NCBI RefSeq assembly: GCF_022842145.1
Contig: NZ_JALHQD010000003.1
Span: 124,001 to 188,000 of the forward strand
Origin: Tabrizicola sp.
Lineage (GTDB): Bacteria > Pseudomonadota > Alphaproteobacteria > Rhodobacterales > Rhodobacteraceae
Length of the DNA stretch: 64,000 nucleotides
Reading direction: 5' to 3'
Position numbers and translations under genes: made by a program. Shown one piece after another: positions 1 to 7,453 of the stretch. The notes under the pieces are model-generated. The model was not told the origin of the DNA, ran no database searches, and was given only the letters and a program-made list of their open reading frames with translations. Every line of letters starts with the position of its first letter. The stretch's first letter is position 1.

Positions 1-1328
1 GGGGCGACCAGCGGGATCATCCCCATGCCGATGGACACCGCGACCACGAAAAGGTTGTTGCGGTTCTTGGCGAAGTCCACCCCCGCAAGGATGCGGATGC
101 CGGTGGCGGCGACCATGCCGAACATCACGAGGCCGGCGCCGCCGAGGACCATTGTCGGGACGGATTCCACCAGCGCGCCCATCTTCGGCATCAGTCCAAG
201 GACGATCAGGATGATCCCGCCCGCGACGCAGACAAACCGGCTGCGGACCCCGGTCACGCCGACCAGACCCACGTTCTGGCTGAACGAGGTGTAGGGGAAG
301 GTGTTGAAGATGCCGCCGATCAGGGTGCCAAGGCCGTCGGTCCTGAGGCCAGCCGAGAGCATCGGCCGGGTGACGGGCTTGCCGGTCATGTCGCCCAGGG
401 CGAGGAACATGCCGGTGGATTCGATCATCACCACGATCATCACCAGGGTCATGGTGATGATCATCACGAGGTCGAACGTCGGCATGCCGAAGTGGAAGGG
501 CGTGATCAGGCCGAACCAGTCAGCCTCGCCCACCTTGCCGAAGTTCATCTTGCCAAGCGCCACGGCGACGACGGCGCCGATGATGATGCCAAGCAGGACC
601 GAGATGTTGGAGACGAAGCCCTTCGCGAAGCGGGCGATAAGCAGGATCGAGATCAGGACGATCGCCGAGATGCCGATGTTGCCCAAGGGTGCGTAGCCCG
701 GGTTCATCATCGTCGCGGCGGGGGCGAACTTCGGCGGCAGTTCGGTCACGCCGGTGACGGTGCCTGCGGCAGCGCCCTCGGTCACGGCCTTCAGCCAGTC
801 CGCGTGCGCCGGGTCGACGATCATCGGCGCGGTGGGGCCGACGGGGTTGCCGAAGATCCAGTTGATCCCGATCCGCATCAGGCTGACGCCGATCACAAGA
901 ATGATCGTGCCGGTGACGACGGGCGGAAAGAAGCGAAGGAGACGGCTGACGATGGGCGCGATCAGGATCGAGATCACCCCGGCGGCGATGATCGCGCCGA
1001 AGATGGCGCGGGCGCCTTCCGATCCGCCATTGGCGTTGGCCATCGCGACCATCGGGCCGACGGCGGCGAAGGTCACGCCCATCATGACGGGCAGTTTGAT
1101 CCCGAACCACTGGGTTGCACCCATCGACTGGATCAGGGTGACAAGGCCGCAGACGAAGAGGTCGGCCGAGATCAGGAAGGCGACGTCGGCGGGCTCCAGT
1201 TTCAGGGCGCGGCCGACGATCAGGGGCACGGCGACGGCGCCGGCGTACATGACTAGGACGTGCTGCAGGCCAAGCGTGAAAAGCTTTGGCGGTGGCAGCA
1301 TCTCGTCCACGGGATGCGTGGTGGTCAT
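1..1328 (-). CDS. NCS2-family nucleobase (probably urate/xanthine) permease, 3' end cut by window edge
   Basis: About 442 residues of an inner-membrane NCS2 (uracil/xanthine permease family) transporter are visible; the C-terminus lies beyond the left edge. The ATG at 1328-1326 gives an N-terminus beginning MTTTHPVDEMLPP, followed by many hydrophobic helices rich in Gly, Ile and Val. The family signature QNVGLVGVTGVRSR is at about residues 348-361. It is the first gene of a leftward group containing allA, ureidoglycine aminohydrolase and allantoinase/OHCU decarboxylase, so urate or xanthine uptake is the likely role; that substrate is inferred from context. Family assignment is firm. Uracil or another purine cannot be excluded from sequence. 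Confidence 0.9.
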   Translation of the reverse strand, partial: MTTTHPVDEMLPPPKLFTLGLQHVLVMYAGAVAVPLIVGRALKLEPADVAFLISADLFVCGLVTLIQSMGATQWFGIKLPVMMGVTFAAVGPMVAMANANGGSEGARAIFGAIIAAGVISILIAPIVSRLLRFFPPVVTGTIILVIGVSLMRIGINWIFGNPVGPTAPMIVDPAHADWLKAVTEGAAAGTVTGVTELPPKFAPAATMMNPGYAPLGNIGISAIVLISILLIARFAKGFVSNISVLLGIIIGAVVAVALGKMNFGKVGEADWFGLITPFHFGMPTFDLVMIITMTLVMIVVMIESTGMFLALGDMTGKPVTRPMLSAGLRTDGLGTLIGGIFNTFPYTSFSQNVGLVGVTGVRSRFVCVAGGIILIVLGLMPKMGALVESVPTMVLGGAGLVMFGMVAATGIRILAGVDFAKNRNNLFVVAVSIGMGMIPLVA

Positions 1329-1420
1329 TCGGTTACTGTCCTTTTCCCTTGGGGCTTGTTGGTATTCTCGCCGTCTGCGCATTGCCCCTGCCTGCGCTCC
1401 GGTTAGGACGCCCCCCGGGT

Positions 1421-1906
1421 TCAGGGGGCGAGGACCGTCCACGGTTCGGTGTAACGGTGTTCTTCTAGGTTCGGCGTCGGGCCGATCCGGTCCACGACGG
1501 CGAAGAGGCCGGGCGCGTGGAGCGGGGTGAGGACCCCGTGCCAGGTGCCGCGGTGCAGGTTGATGCCCTGCGCGCCGCTGGTGAGGAAAGCTTGCGGCGT
1601 GGCCTCGGGGCCGGTGGCGACGATGACGAGGAACGGGTGATCGGTCATCGGCAGGAAGGCCTGTGAGGCCTCGGGGTGGCGTTCGATCAGGTCGAAGCTG
1701 TAGGGCAGCGCGCGGGGTTGGGCCTGGAAGATCGAGATGCCGGCGCGGGCCCCGCCGTCCTGCGGCCCGAAGTCGAGCGTCGCGCGGTCGTGGTGGCGCT
1801 GGCAGAGGCCGGCGTTGATCAGGCGGAAGTCTCCGGTCGCGTCCAGGACGTCGCCGAAGGGGGCGAAGGCTTCGGCGGTCAGGGGGAAGGGGCGGAGGGT
1901 TCTCAT
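1421..1906 (-). CDS. allA: Ureidoglycolate lyase
   Basis: 161 residues, the usual AllA length. It begins MRTLRPFPLTAEAFAPFGDV, and the 'FAPFGDV' start together with the internal 'INLHRGTWHGVL' and 'VDRIG' segments are typical of ureidoglycolate lyase. The enzyme is cytoplasmic and splits ureidoglycolate into glyoxylate and urea, the last ureide step. The ATG at 1906 is chosen because longer readings of the frame run into an intergenic repeat and add a non-conserved extension. It lies downstream of the ureidoglycine aminohydrolase gene, from which it is separated by that repeat, and upstream of the permease. Confidence 0.9.
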   Translation of the reverse strand: MRTLRPFPLTAEAFAPFGDVLDATGDFRLINAGLCQRHHDRATLDFGPQDGGARAGISIFQAQPRALPYSFDLIERHPEASQAFLPMTDHPFLVIVATGPEATPQAFLTSGAQGINLHRGTWHGVLTPLHAPGLFAVVDRIGPTPNLEEHRYTEPWTVLAP

Positions 1907-1929
1907 GCGTGGCACCGCTTGGCCGCCGT

Positions 1930-1990
1930 GGGAGCGAGGGGTTTCACACCCCTCGCGCTCCCCGTGGGATATTTGTGGACAGATGAACGC
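1930..1990 (+). repeat. Dispersed 25-bp box repeat, copy A (short form with hairpin)
   Basis: A GC-rich hairpin (arms about 1930-1941 and 1949-1962 around TTTCACA) is followed by the 25-bp box at 1966-1990, GGGATATTTG-N4-CA-N2-TGAACGC. This copy matches the family except for the last bases. It sits between two leftward ureide genes and points opposite to them. Confidence 0.75.
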
Positions 1991-1991
1991 A

Positions 1992-2834
1992 TCAGCGAAG
2001 GGGGCCAAAGGCGCCGGGGCCGCGCAGTTTGGCGTGGCGGTTGACGTCCTTGTAGAGAAGGTAGCGGAAGGGGCCCGGGCCAGCGGCGTAGCAGGCCTGC
2101 GGGCAGTAGGCGCGCAGCCACATGAAGTCGCCGGCCTCCACTTCGACCCAGTCCTGGTTCAGCTTGTAGGCGGCCTTGCCTTCCAGGACATAGAGGCCGT
2201 GTTCCATCACGTGGGTTTCCTCGAACGGGATCACGCCGCCGGGCTGGAGGGTCACGATGTTCACATGCGCGTCGTGGCGCAGGTCGTCGGGTTCGACGAA
2301 GCGGGTGGTGCCCCAGCGGTTCTGGGTGTCGGGCATCCATCGGACGGGGACATCGCGTTCGTTGATGACCAGCACCTCGGGCGCGGGGATGCCGGGGGCG
2401 GGCTCGTAGATCTTGCGCAGCCAGTGGAAGCGGCTGGGCTGGCTGCCTTCGGCAAGGAGGGTCCAGGGGGTGCCGGCGGGGATGTAGGCGTAGGAGCCTT
2501 CCTCCATCTCGTATCCGGTGCCGTCGATGGTGAGGGTCGCGAGGCCACCCGTGAAGAAAAGCCAGTGTTCCGCGCCAGTTTCGGCGTCGGGGGCGTCGGA
2601 GCCGCCGCCGGGGGCGACCTCCATCACGTATTGGCTGAAGGTTTCGGCAAAGCCGGACATCGGGCGGGCGATCAGCCAGAGCTTGGTCTTGGTCCAGCCG
2701 GGCAGGAAGCTGGTGACGATGTCGGAAAAGCAGCCCTTGGGGATCACGCAGTAGCTGCCGGTGAAGACGGCGCGCTGGGTCATCAGGGCGGATTGGGGCG
2801 GCAGGCCGCCGGGGGGCGTGTAATAGGTGCTCAC
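1992..2834 (-). CDS. (S)-ureidoglycine aminohydrolase, bicupin
   Basis: 280 residues forming two cupin domains, about residues 50-130 and 180-265. It hydrolyses ureidoglycine to ureidoglycolate plus ammonia with a cupin-bound Mn ion. Visible hallmarks are the N-terminal 'RAVFTGSYCVIPKGCFSDIVTS' type segment (residues 21 on), 'LPGW', and the C-terminal 'GVIPFEETHVMEHGLYVLEGKAAY' type cupin strand carrying the metal ligands Glu, His and Gln/Glu. The start is a GTG at 2834 overlapping the upstream fusion gene's TGA by 4 bp (GTGA), implying translational coupling. Its product feeds AllA directly. Identification rests on family motifs and neighbours. Confidence 0.88.
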   Translation of the reverse strand: MSTYYTPPGGLPPQSALMTQRAVFTGSYCVIPKGCFSDIVTSFLPGWTKTKLWLIARPMSGFAETFSQYVMEVAPGGGSDAPDAETGAEHWLFFTGGLATLTIDGTGYEMEEGSYAYIPAGTPWTLLAEGSQPSRFHWLRKIYEPAPGIPAPEVLVINERDVPVRWMPDTQNRWGTTRFVEPDDLRHDAHVNIVTLQPGGVIPFEETHVMEHGLYVLEGKAAYKLNQDWVEVEAGDFMWLRAYCPQACYAAGPGPFRYLLYKDVNRHAKLRGPGAFGPLR

Positions 2835-4246
2835 GGCAGTTGGTCCTTCAGGCGCAGTTCGGCGATGCGTTCCACCTGGCGGCAGGCGGTGGCGAATTCG
2901 GTCGGGGTGTCGTTGTCGATGCGGGTCTGGAAGGCCTGCAGGATGGTGTCCTTGGAGTTGTCGCGGACGGCGATGATGAACGGAAAGCCGTGCTTGGCGA
3001 CATAGGTTTCGTTCAGGCGCTGGAAGCTGGTGCGTTCATCGTCCGTGAGTGCGTCGAGGGCGGCGCTGGCCTGTTCGGCCGTGCTTTCCGGCGTGAGACG
3101 CTTGGCTGCGGCCAGTTTGCCCGCAAGGTCGGGGTGGGCTTTCAGGACCTTGAGCCGTTCGTCGGGCGAGGCCGACCGGAAGATGCGGGCCAGCGCGTTG
3201 TGCAGGCCCGTGGCGCTGTCATGGGCGGGCCCGAGTTCCAGGTCGAAGGCGCGGTCGGCGATCCAGGGGGAATGTTCGAAAATGGAGCCGAACCGTTCGA
3301 CGAACCTTTCGCGCGACATCTGGCTTGGGCGTTCGTAGCGCTTGTGCGGATGGGTCTTTTTCCAATGTTCGGCAATCTCGATCCGACGAGGAAACCAGAC
3401 GCCGCTGTGGGATTTTGCATAGTCGAGAAAACGCTTCAGCCCGGCGATCTTGCCGGGGCGTCCGATCAGGCGGCAGTGGAGGCCGATGGAGAACATCTTG
3501 GCCGCACCCGCCTCGCCCTCGGCATAAAGCGTGTCGAAGCTGTCCTTGAGATACTGGTAGAACTGCTCGCCCGTGATGTAGCCGGGTGCCGTGGCGAAGC
3601 GCATGTCGTTGGCTTCGAGGGTATAGGGGATCACCAGCTGGTCGTGGTCGCCGTACTCGCGCCAGTAGGGCAGGTCGTCGTCATAGGTGTCCGAGATCCA
3701 GGCAAGGCCCTGCGTCTCGGCCGTCAGGCGCACCGTGTTCATCGAGCAGCGGCCGGTGTACCAGCCCTGGGGCGGAGAGCCGACGACTTCTTCGTGCAGG
3801 CGGAAGCTTTCGGCGATCTGGGCGGCTTCCTCGGCCTCGGACATGTCGCGGTGGTCGACCCATTTGAGGCCGTGGCTGGCGATCTCCCAGCCCGCGGCCT
3901 TCATCGCGGCGACCTGTTCGGGGTTGCGGGCCAAGGCCGAGGTCACGCCGTAGATCGTGACGGGAATATCCATGCCGGTGAACAGGCGATGCAGCCGCCA
4001 GAACCCGGCGCGGGCACCGTAATCGTAGATCGACTCCATGTTCCAGTGGCGCTGGCCGGGCCAGGGGGCGGCCCCGGCGATGTCGGACAGGAACGCCTCG
4101 GACTGGGCGTCGCCGTGCAGGACATTGTTCTCGCCGCCCTCCTCGTAGTTCAGGACGATGGACACGGCGATCTTCGCCCCGCCCGGCCAGCGGGCGTCGG
4201 GGGGAGTGGGGCCGTGGCCTCGGAAGTCGCGGGGATAACGGTTCAC
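2831..4246 (-). CDS. puuE-uraD: Bifunctional allantoinase (PuuE) / OHCU decarboxylase (UraD) fusion
   Basis: 471 residues in two catalytic domains. Residues about 1-310 are a polysaccharide-deacetylase-fold allantoinase, beginning MNRYPRDFRGHGPTPPDARWP with 'LNYEEGGE', 'ASHGLKWVDH' and 'TGRCSMNT'. Residues about 315-471 are 2-oxo-4-hydroxy-4-carboxy-5-ureidoimidazoline decarboxylase, with 'FGSIFEHSPWIADRAF', 'LKAHPDLAGKLA' and 'NETYVAKHGFPFIIAV'. The order in the protein is reversed relative to the pathway: UraD makes (S)-allantoin and PuuE opens it to allantoate. ATG at 4246; it is divergent from hiuH across a 147-bp gap. Comparable fusions are known in alphaproteobacteria. Confidence 0.94.
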   Translation of the reverse strand: MNRYPRDFRGHGPTPPDARWPGGAKIAVSIVLNYEEGGENNVLHGDAQSEAFLSDIAGAAPWPGQRHWNMESIYDYGARAGFWRLHRLFTGMDIPVTIYGVTSALARNPEQVAAMKAAGWEIASHGLKWVDHRDMSEAEEAAQIAESFRLHEEVVGSPPQGWYTGRCSMNTVRLTAETQGLAWISDTYDDDLPYWREYGDHDQLVIPYTLEANDMRFATAPGYITGEQFYQYLKDSFDTLYAEGEAGAAKMFSIGLHCRLIGRPGKIAGLKRFLDYAKSHSGVWFPRRIEIAEHWKKTHPHKRYERPSQMSRERFVERFGSIFEHSPWIADRAFDLELGPAHDSATGLHNALARIFRSASPDERLKVLKAHPDLAGKLAAAKRLTPESTAEQASAALDALTDDERTSFQRLNETYVAKHGFPFIIAVRDNSKDTILQAFQTRIDNDTPTEFATACRQVERIAELRLKDQLP

Positions 4247-4285
4247 GGGAGCGTCTCCTTCTTGTCGGCGAGACTACGGAGTTTT

Positions 4286-4302
4286 CTGGAAGATATTTTC
4301 AG
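4286..4302. promoter_or_regulatory. Candidate operator, imperfect inverted repeat in the puuE-uraD / hiuH intergenic region
   Basis: CTGGAAGATATTTTCAG is an imperfect palindrome in the 147-bp gap between the two divergent purine genes, and the surrounding stretch is noticeably AT-richer than the genes. Its placement could allow control of both promoters. The binding protein is unknown; the nearby LysR-type regulator is a guess. Confidence 0.3.
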
Positions 4303-4393
4303 GATTTCACGGAAAGTCATATGCAGACATCGCCGGGTCGCGCCGAGGCCGCATTCGTGGTCAGATAGGGGGCAAAGCGATGGAGGATGATCA

Positions 4394-4747
4394 ATGGGAC
4401 GGCTGTCGACGCATGTGCTGGACACTGCCAAGGGCAAGCCCGCGGCGGGGGTGAGGATCATGCTTTACCGGATTTCCGGACAAAGTCATCGCAAGGTGAA
4501 GGACGTGGTCACCAACGCCGACGGCCGCACCGACGGGCCGCTTCTGGAGGGAGAGGCGCTGGAGGCGGGGACCTACGAGCTGGTCTTCTGTGCCGGAGAT
4601 TACCTGCGCCAGAGTGGGCAGGCGGGCGAAGGTGTTCTTTTCCTTGACGAAATCCCGATCCGCTTTGGTGTGCCCAATGCCGACCAGCACTATCATGTGC
4701 CGCTCTTGATCTCGCCATTCGGCTATTCGACCTATCGGGGGTCCTGA
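4394..4747 (+). CDS. hiuH: 5-hydroxyisourate hydrolase (transthyretin-related)
   Basis: 117 residues, standard for the family. The N-terminal 'GRLSTHVLDTAKGKPA' carries the catalytic His, the middle has the 'TNADGRTDGPLL' motif, and the protein ends with the diagnostic YRGS tetrapeptide that separates the hydrolase from transthyretin. It hydrolyses 5-hydroxyisourate, the PuuD product, to OHCU, the UraD substrate. No signal peptide is seen, so it is cytosolic. The ATG at 4394 follows a GGAGG-like stretch (gatggaggatgatca). It is divergent from puuE-uraD. Confidence 0.95.
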   Translation: MGRLSTHVLDTAKGKPAAGVRIMLYRISGQSHRKVKDVVTNADGRTDGPLLEGEALEAGTYELVFCAGDYLRQSGQAGEGVLFLDEIPIRFGVPNADQHYHVPLLISPFGYSTYRGS

Positions 4748-4850
4748 CCCGGATCATTTGCCCATAAAAGGTGCGAAAAGCGTCCCTTGCGTAATGGCGG
4801 CGACAGGTCTTATGTGACTGGGCAATTTTTTTGGCTTCAGGGAGAACCGC

Positions 4851-6350
4851 ATGTTTCGGATGAAGACTTATTTGGCCGCCCCGGCCGTCGCGATTTTGAT
4901 GAGCGGGACCGCGCATGCCGCATTGACCGCCGACCAGGTTTGGCAATCGTGGAAAGACGCAGGGTCGATGGTCGGTCTGACCATTTCGGCGGCGACCGAA
5001 AACAATTCGGGCGGCATTCTGACGCTGAACGGCGTGTCGATCGGTGCTGAGGGGATGCCGGGCCTGACGATTTCGGACCTGACCCTGACCGAGCAGGCGG
5101 ACGGGTCGGTGGAAATCGTTCCGGGTGCCGAGATCGGCGCATCGATGACCGGCGAGGCCGAAGGTTCGGTCAAGGTGACGCATGACGGCCTGACGATCCT
5201 GGCGCGCGAAGCCGAAGGCGGGCTGGCCTATGACTATTCGGCGGCGGCGCTGGATGTGGTCTATGACAGCAGCTATCCCGGCGTGTCCTTCGACGGATCG
5301 GAAGCCCCGACGGTGACCGCTGCCGGTGACGTGAAATTCGCCAACCTGTCGGGCACCTATTCCGACACCCCCGGCGCCAACCGGACCTTCGGCTGGTCGC
5401 TGGTTGCGGACACTCTGGCCTACAACACATCGTCGGACGATCCGGGGATGGAGATGAAGACGGTCTCGACCAGCTCGACCGATGGCATCGACATGTCGCT
5501 GACCTTCGCGCTGCCCTCGACGATCGCGCTGACGGCCATCGCGTCGCCCGCCGACTTCACCACGGCCCTGAACGAAGGGCTGAGCTTCACGCTGGCCACC
5601 AAGCAGGGCGCATCTTCCGGCACGATGAAGCAGGAAAGCGCCTTCATGCCGATGGACCTGGTGATGAACGCCGGTGGCGGTGAAGGCTCGGTGGTGTTCA
5701 ACAAGGACACGTTCTCGATCAAGTCCACGGCGGAGGGCCTGGATATCTCGTCGGGCCCGGGGATGATGCCGGTGCCGCTGCAGGTGACCTCGGGGCCGAT
5801 GCAGTTCGACCTGACGACGCCGGTCATCGCGACCGAAGCGGCGGGCGATTACGCGATCCTGTTGAAGCTTTCGGACTTCAGCCTGAACGAGGAAGCCTGG
5901 GCGATGTTCGACCCGAACGGCGCGCTGCCGCGTGATGCGGCGCAGATCGCCATCGACATCTCGGGCAAGACCACGATGGATCTCGGCGCGCTGGTGGCGG
6001 CGGAGGAGAGCGGGGTTCCCTACACTCCGGCGCCGGAAAGCCTGAACATCACCGAACTGGGCGTGCAGGTTGCGGGTGCGGCTCTGGCGGCGACCGGGGC
6101 CTTCACCTTCGACAACTCGATGGGCATCCCGATGCCGCTGGGCGAGGCGAACGTGACCGTGACCGGTGCCAACGCGCTGATCGACGGGCTGATCGCCACC
6201 GGCCTGATCAGCGAGGACGACGCGATGGGCGCCCGGATGATGATGGGGATGTTCATGGTGCCTGGCGCCAATGCCGACGAGCTGACCTCGAAGATCGAAG
6301 CCAAGGAAGGCATGCAGATCCTGGTGAACGGTCAGCCGCTGCCGATGTAA
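4851..6350 (+). CDS. Secreted DUF2125-family protein
   Basis: 499 residues. The N-terminus is a classical signal peptide with cleavage probably after GTAHA (about residue 23), so the mature protein is periplasmic or outer-membrane associated. The rest is rich in beta-strand-like repeats with Thr, Ser, Gly and Asp ('ALTADQVWQSWKDAG' at the mature start, 'ISAATENNSGG'). This resembles DUF2125 proteins common in Rhodobacteraceae, whose function is unknown. The start at 4851 is preceded by AGGGAG at good spacing; an internal ATG at 4860 is an alternative. It stands between purine genes but has its own terminator (6373-6400), so a pathway role is not implied. Confidence 0.75.
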   Translation: MFRMKTYLAAPAVAILMSGTAHAALTADQVWQSWKDAGSMVGLTISAATENNSGGILTLNGVSIGAEGMPGLTISDLTLTEQADGSVEIVPGAEIGASMTGEAEGSVKVTHDGLTILAREAEGGLAYDYSAAALDVVYDSSYPGVSFDGSEAPTVTAAGDVKFANLSGTYSDTPGANRTFGWSLVADTLAYNTSSDDPGMEMKTVSTSSTDGIDMSLTFALPSTIALTAIASPADFTTALNEGLSFTLATKQGASSGTMKQESAFMPMDLVMNAGGGEGSVVFNKDTFSIKSTAEGLDISSGPGMMPVPLQVTSGPMQFDLTTPVIATEAAGDYAILLKLSDFSLNEEAWAMFDPNGALPRDAAQIAIDISGKTTMDLGALVAAEESGVPYTPAPESLNITELGVQVAGAALAATGAFTFDNSMGIPMPLGEANVTVTGANALIDGLIATGLISEDDAMGARMMMGMFMVPGANADELTSKIEAKEGMQILVNGQPLPM

Positions 6351-6372
6351 GGCTTGGACGGTTTTGAAGATC

Positions 6373-6400
6373 AAGGGCGGGGCTTCGGTCCCGCCCTTTT
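6373..6400 (+). terminator. Rho-independent terminator of the DUF2125 gene
   Basis: Nine-bp stem AAGGGCGGG / CCCGCCCTT around GCTTCGGT, followed by TT, 22 bases after the DUF2125 stop codon. The form is classical. Confidence 0.85.
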
Positions 6401-6410
6401 CCTATGCGGC

Positions 6411-6434
6411 GGTGGGCGGATCGCCCACCCTACG
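6411..6434. repeat. Palindromic GGTGGGC...GCCCACCCTACG repeat, copy 1
   Basis: GGTGGGCGGATCGCCCACC plus CTACG. The CTA of the terminal CTACG supplies, on the minus strand, the TAG stop of the LysR gene. Further copies are at 38602, 44658, 46104, 46171 and 63484. Confidence 0.75.
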
Positions 6435-7347
6435 TTTGCAGAAGGCGGCGCAGGTCGTCGCGGATCTGCCCGGCCATGTAATCGGTGAAGAGCTGGACCT
6501 TGGGGTCCTTCAGGCGACGGTGCTGGCTTAGCGCCGAAAGCTGGATCGGAAGCGGCGGCGTGGCGGTGGCGACAGGGACCAGACGGCCTTCGCGCAGGTC
6601 ATCGGCGACCTCGAAAAGCGGCTTCAGCACGATCCCGCGTCCATCCAGCGCCCAGCCGGTCAGCACATCGCCGTCATCGGATTCGAACGGCCCGGTGATC
6701 TCGAACCGGCGGGGGCCCTCGGCGGTCTGCAGGGTCCACTGGAATTCCTTGGCACCGGGGAAGCGGAGGTTCAGGCAGTCATGCTTGTCGCGCACCAGCG
6801 CCTCGCCGTCGGCGGGTATCCCGCGCCGGGCGATATAGGCGGGGGCGGCGCACAGAAGGCGCGGGCAGTCGGCGATGGTGCGGACCTTGAGGGTGGAGTC
6901 CTCCAGGAGGCCGAGGTGGAAGGCGACATCGATCCCTTCCGCGACCACGTCGATGCCGCGGTCGGACAGGCGCAGGCGGACGTCGATCTGGGGATACTGA
7001 TCCTTGAAGGCGGGGACGCGCGGCGCGATGAGGCGGCGGCCGATCCCCAGGGGGGCTGCGACAAAGATCGTGCCGCGCGGGTTTTGCGTGACGTCCATCA
7101 CGGCGGCTTCGGCGTCGTCGATGGCTTCCAGCACCCGCCGGGCCCCGTCATAGAATATGCGGCCGTTCTCGGTCGGTTGCAGGCTGCGGGTGGTGCGGCT
7201 GAAGAGACGCACCCCAAGGTGCTTTTCCAGTTCCGAGATCCGGGCCGAGGCGACGGCGGGCGAAGTGCGCTGATCGCGGGCGGCGGCGGACATGCTGCCC
7301 AATTCGTAGACGCGGACGAACATGCGGATGTTGTTCACATATGACAT
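6430..7347 (-). CDS. LysR-family transcriptional regulator
   Basis: 305 residues. The N-terminal winged helix-turn-helix is at about residues 5-62 ('FVRVYELGSMSAAARDQRTS', 'RISELEKHLGVRLFSRTTR'), followed by a linker helix and a substrate-binding domain from about residue 90. The subfamily with 'SRTTRSLQPTENG' is common among AaeR/CrgA-like regulators. It is divergent from puuD over a 106-bp gap holding GAAAG/CTTTC repeats, so it probably controls urate oxidation in response to a purine metabolite. The effector is not deducible. The TAG stop lies inside a palindromic repeat. Confidence 0.9.
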   Translation of the reverse strand: MSYVNNIRMFVRVYELGSMSAAARDQRTSPAVASARISELEKHLGVRLFSRTTRSLQPTENGRIFYDGARRVLEAIDDAEAAVMDVTQNPRGTIFVAAPLGIGRRLIAPRVPAFKDQYPQIDVRLRLSDRGIDVVAEGIDVAFHLGLLEDSTLKVRTIADCPRLLCAAPAYIARRGIPADGEALVRDKHDCLNLRFPGAKEFQWTLQTAEGPRRFEITGPFESDDGDVLTGWALDGRGIVLKPLFEVADDLREGRLVPVATATPPLPIQLSALSQHRRLKDPKVQLFTDYMAGQIRDDLRRLLQT

Positions 7348-7373
7348 GCAGGGGCCATTCTTCGTCCGTGCTT

Positions 7374-7409
7374 GAAAGTGATGCGGGCTTTCTATGGATT
7401 AACAGAAAG
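7374..7409. promoter_or_regulatory. Candidate LysR operator between the regulator gene and puuD
   Basis: Three half-sites alternate in orientation: GAAAG (7374-7378), CTTTCT (7388-7393) and AGAAAG (7404-7409). The last two form an inverted repeat CTTTCT-N10-AGAAAG containing the T-N11-A pattern expected of LysR-type sites. Its position in the divergent gap suits autoregulation plus puuD control. The protein-site link is inferred. Confidence 0.45.
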
Positions 7410-7453
7410 GTGCCGCGCAGGATAGCGTTTCGGAAACCGGGGGAGGCGCAACG

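Noticed and set aside
492-1256. 254-codon plus-strand frame over the permease
   Set aside because: Asp/His/Gly-rich composition and no motifs; the opposite strand encodes a clear NCS2 transporter.
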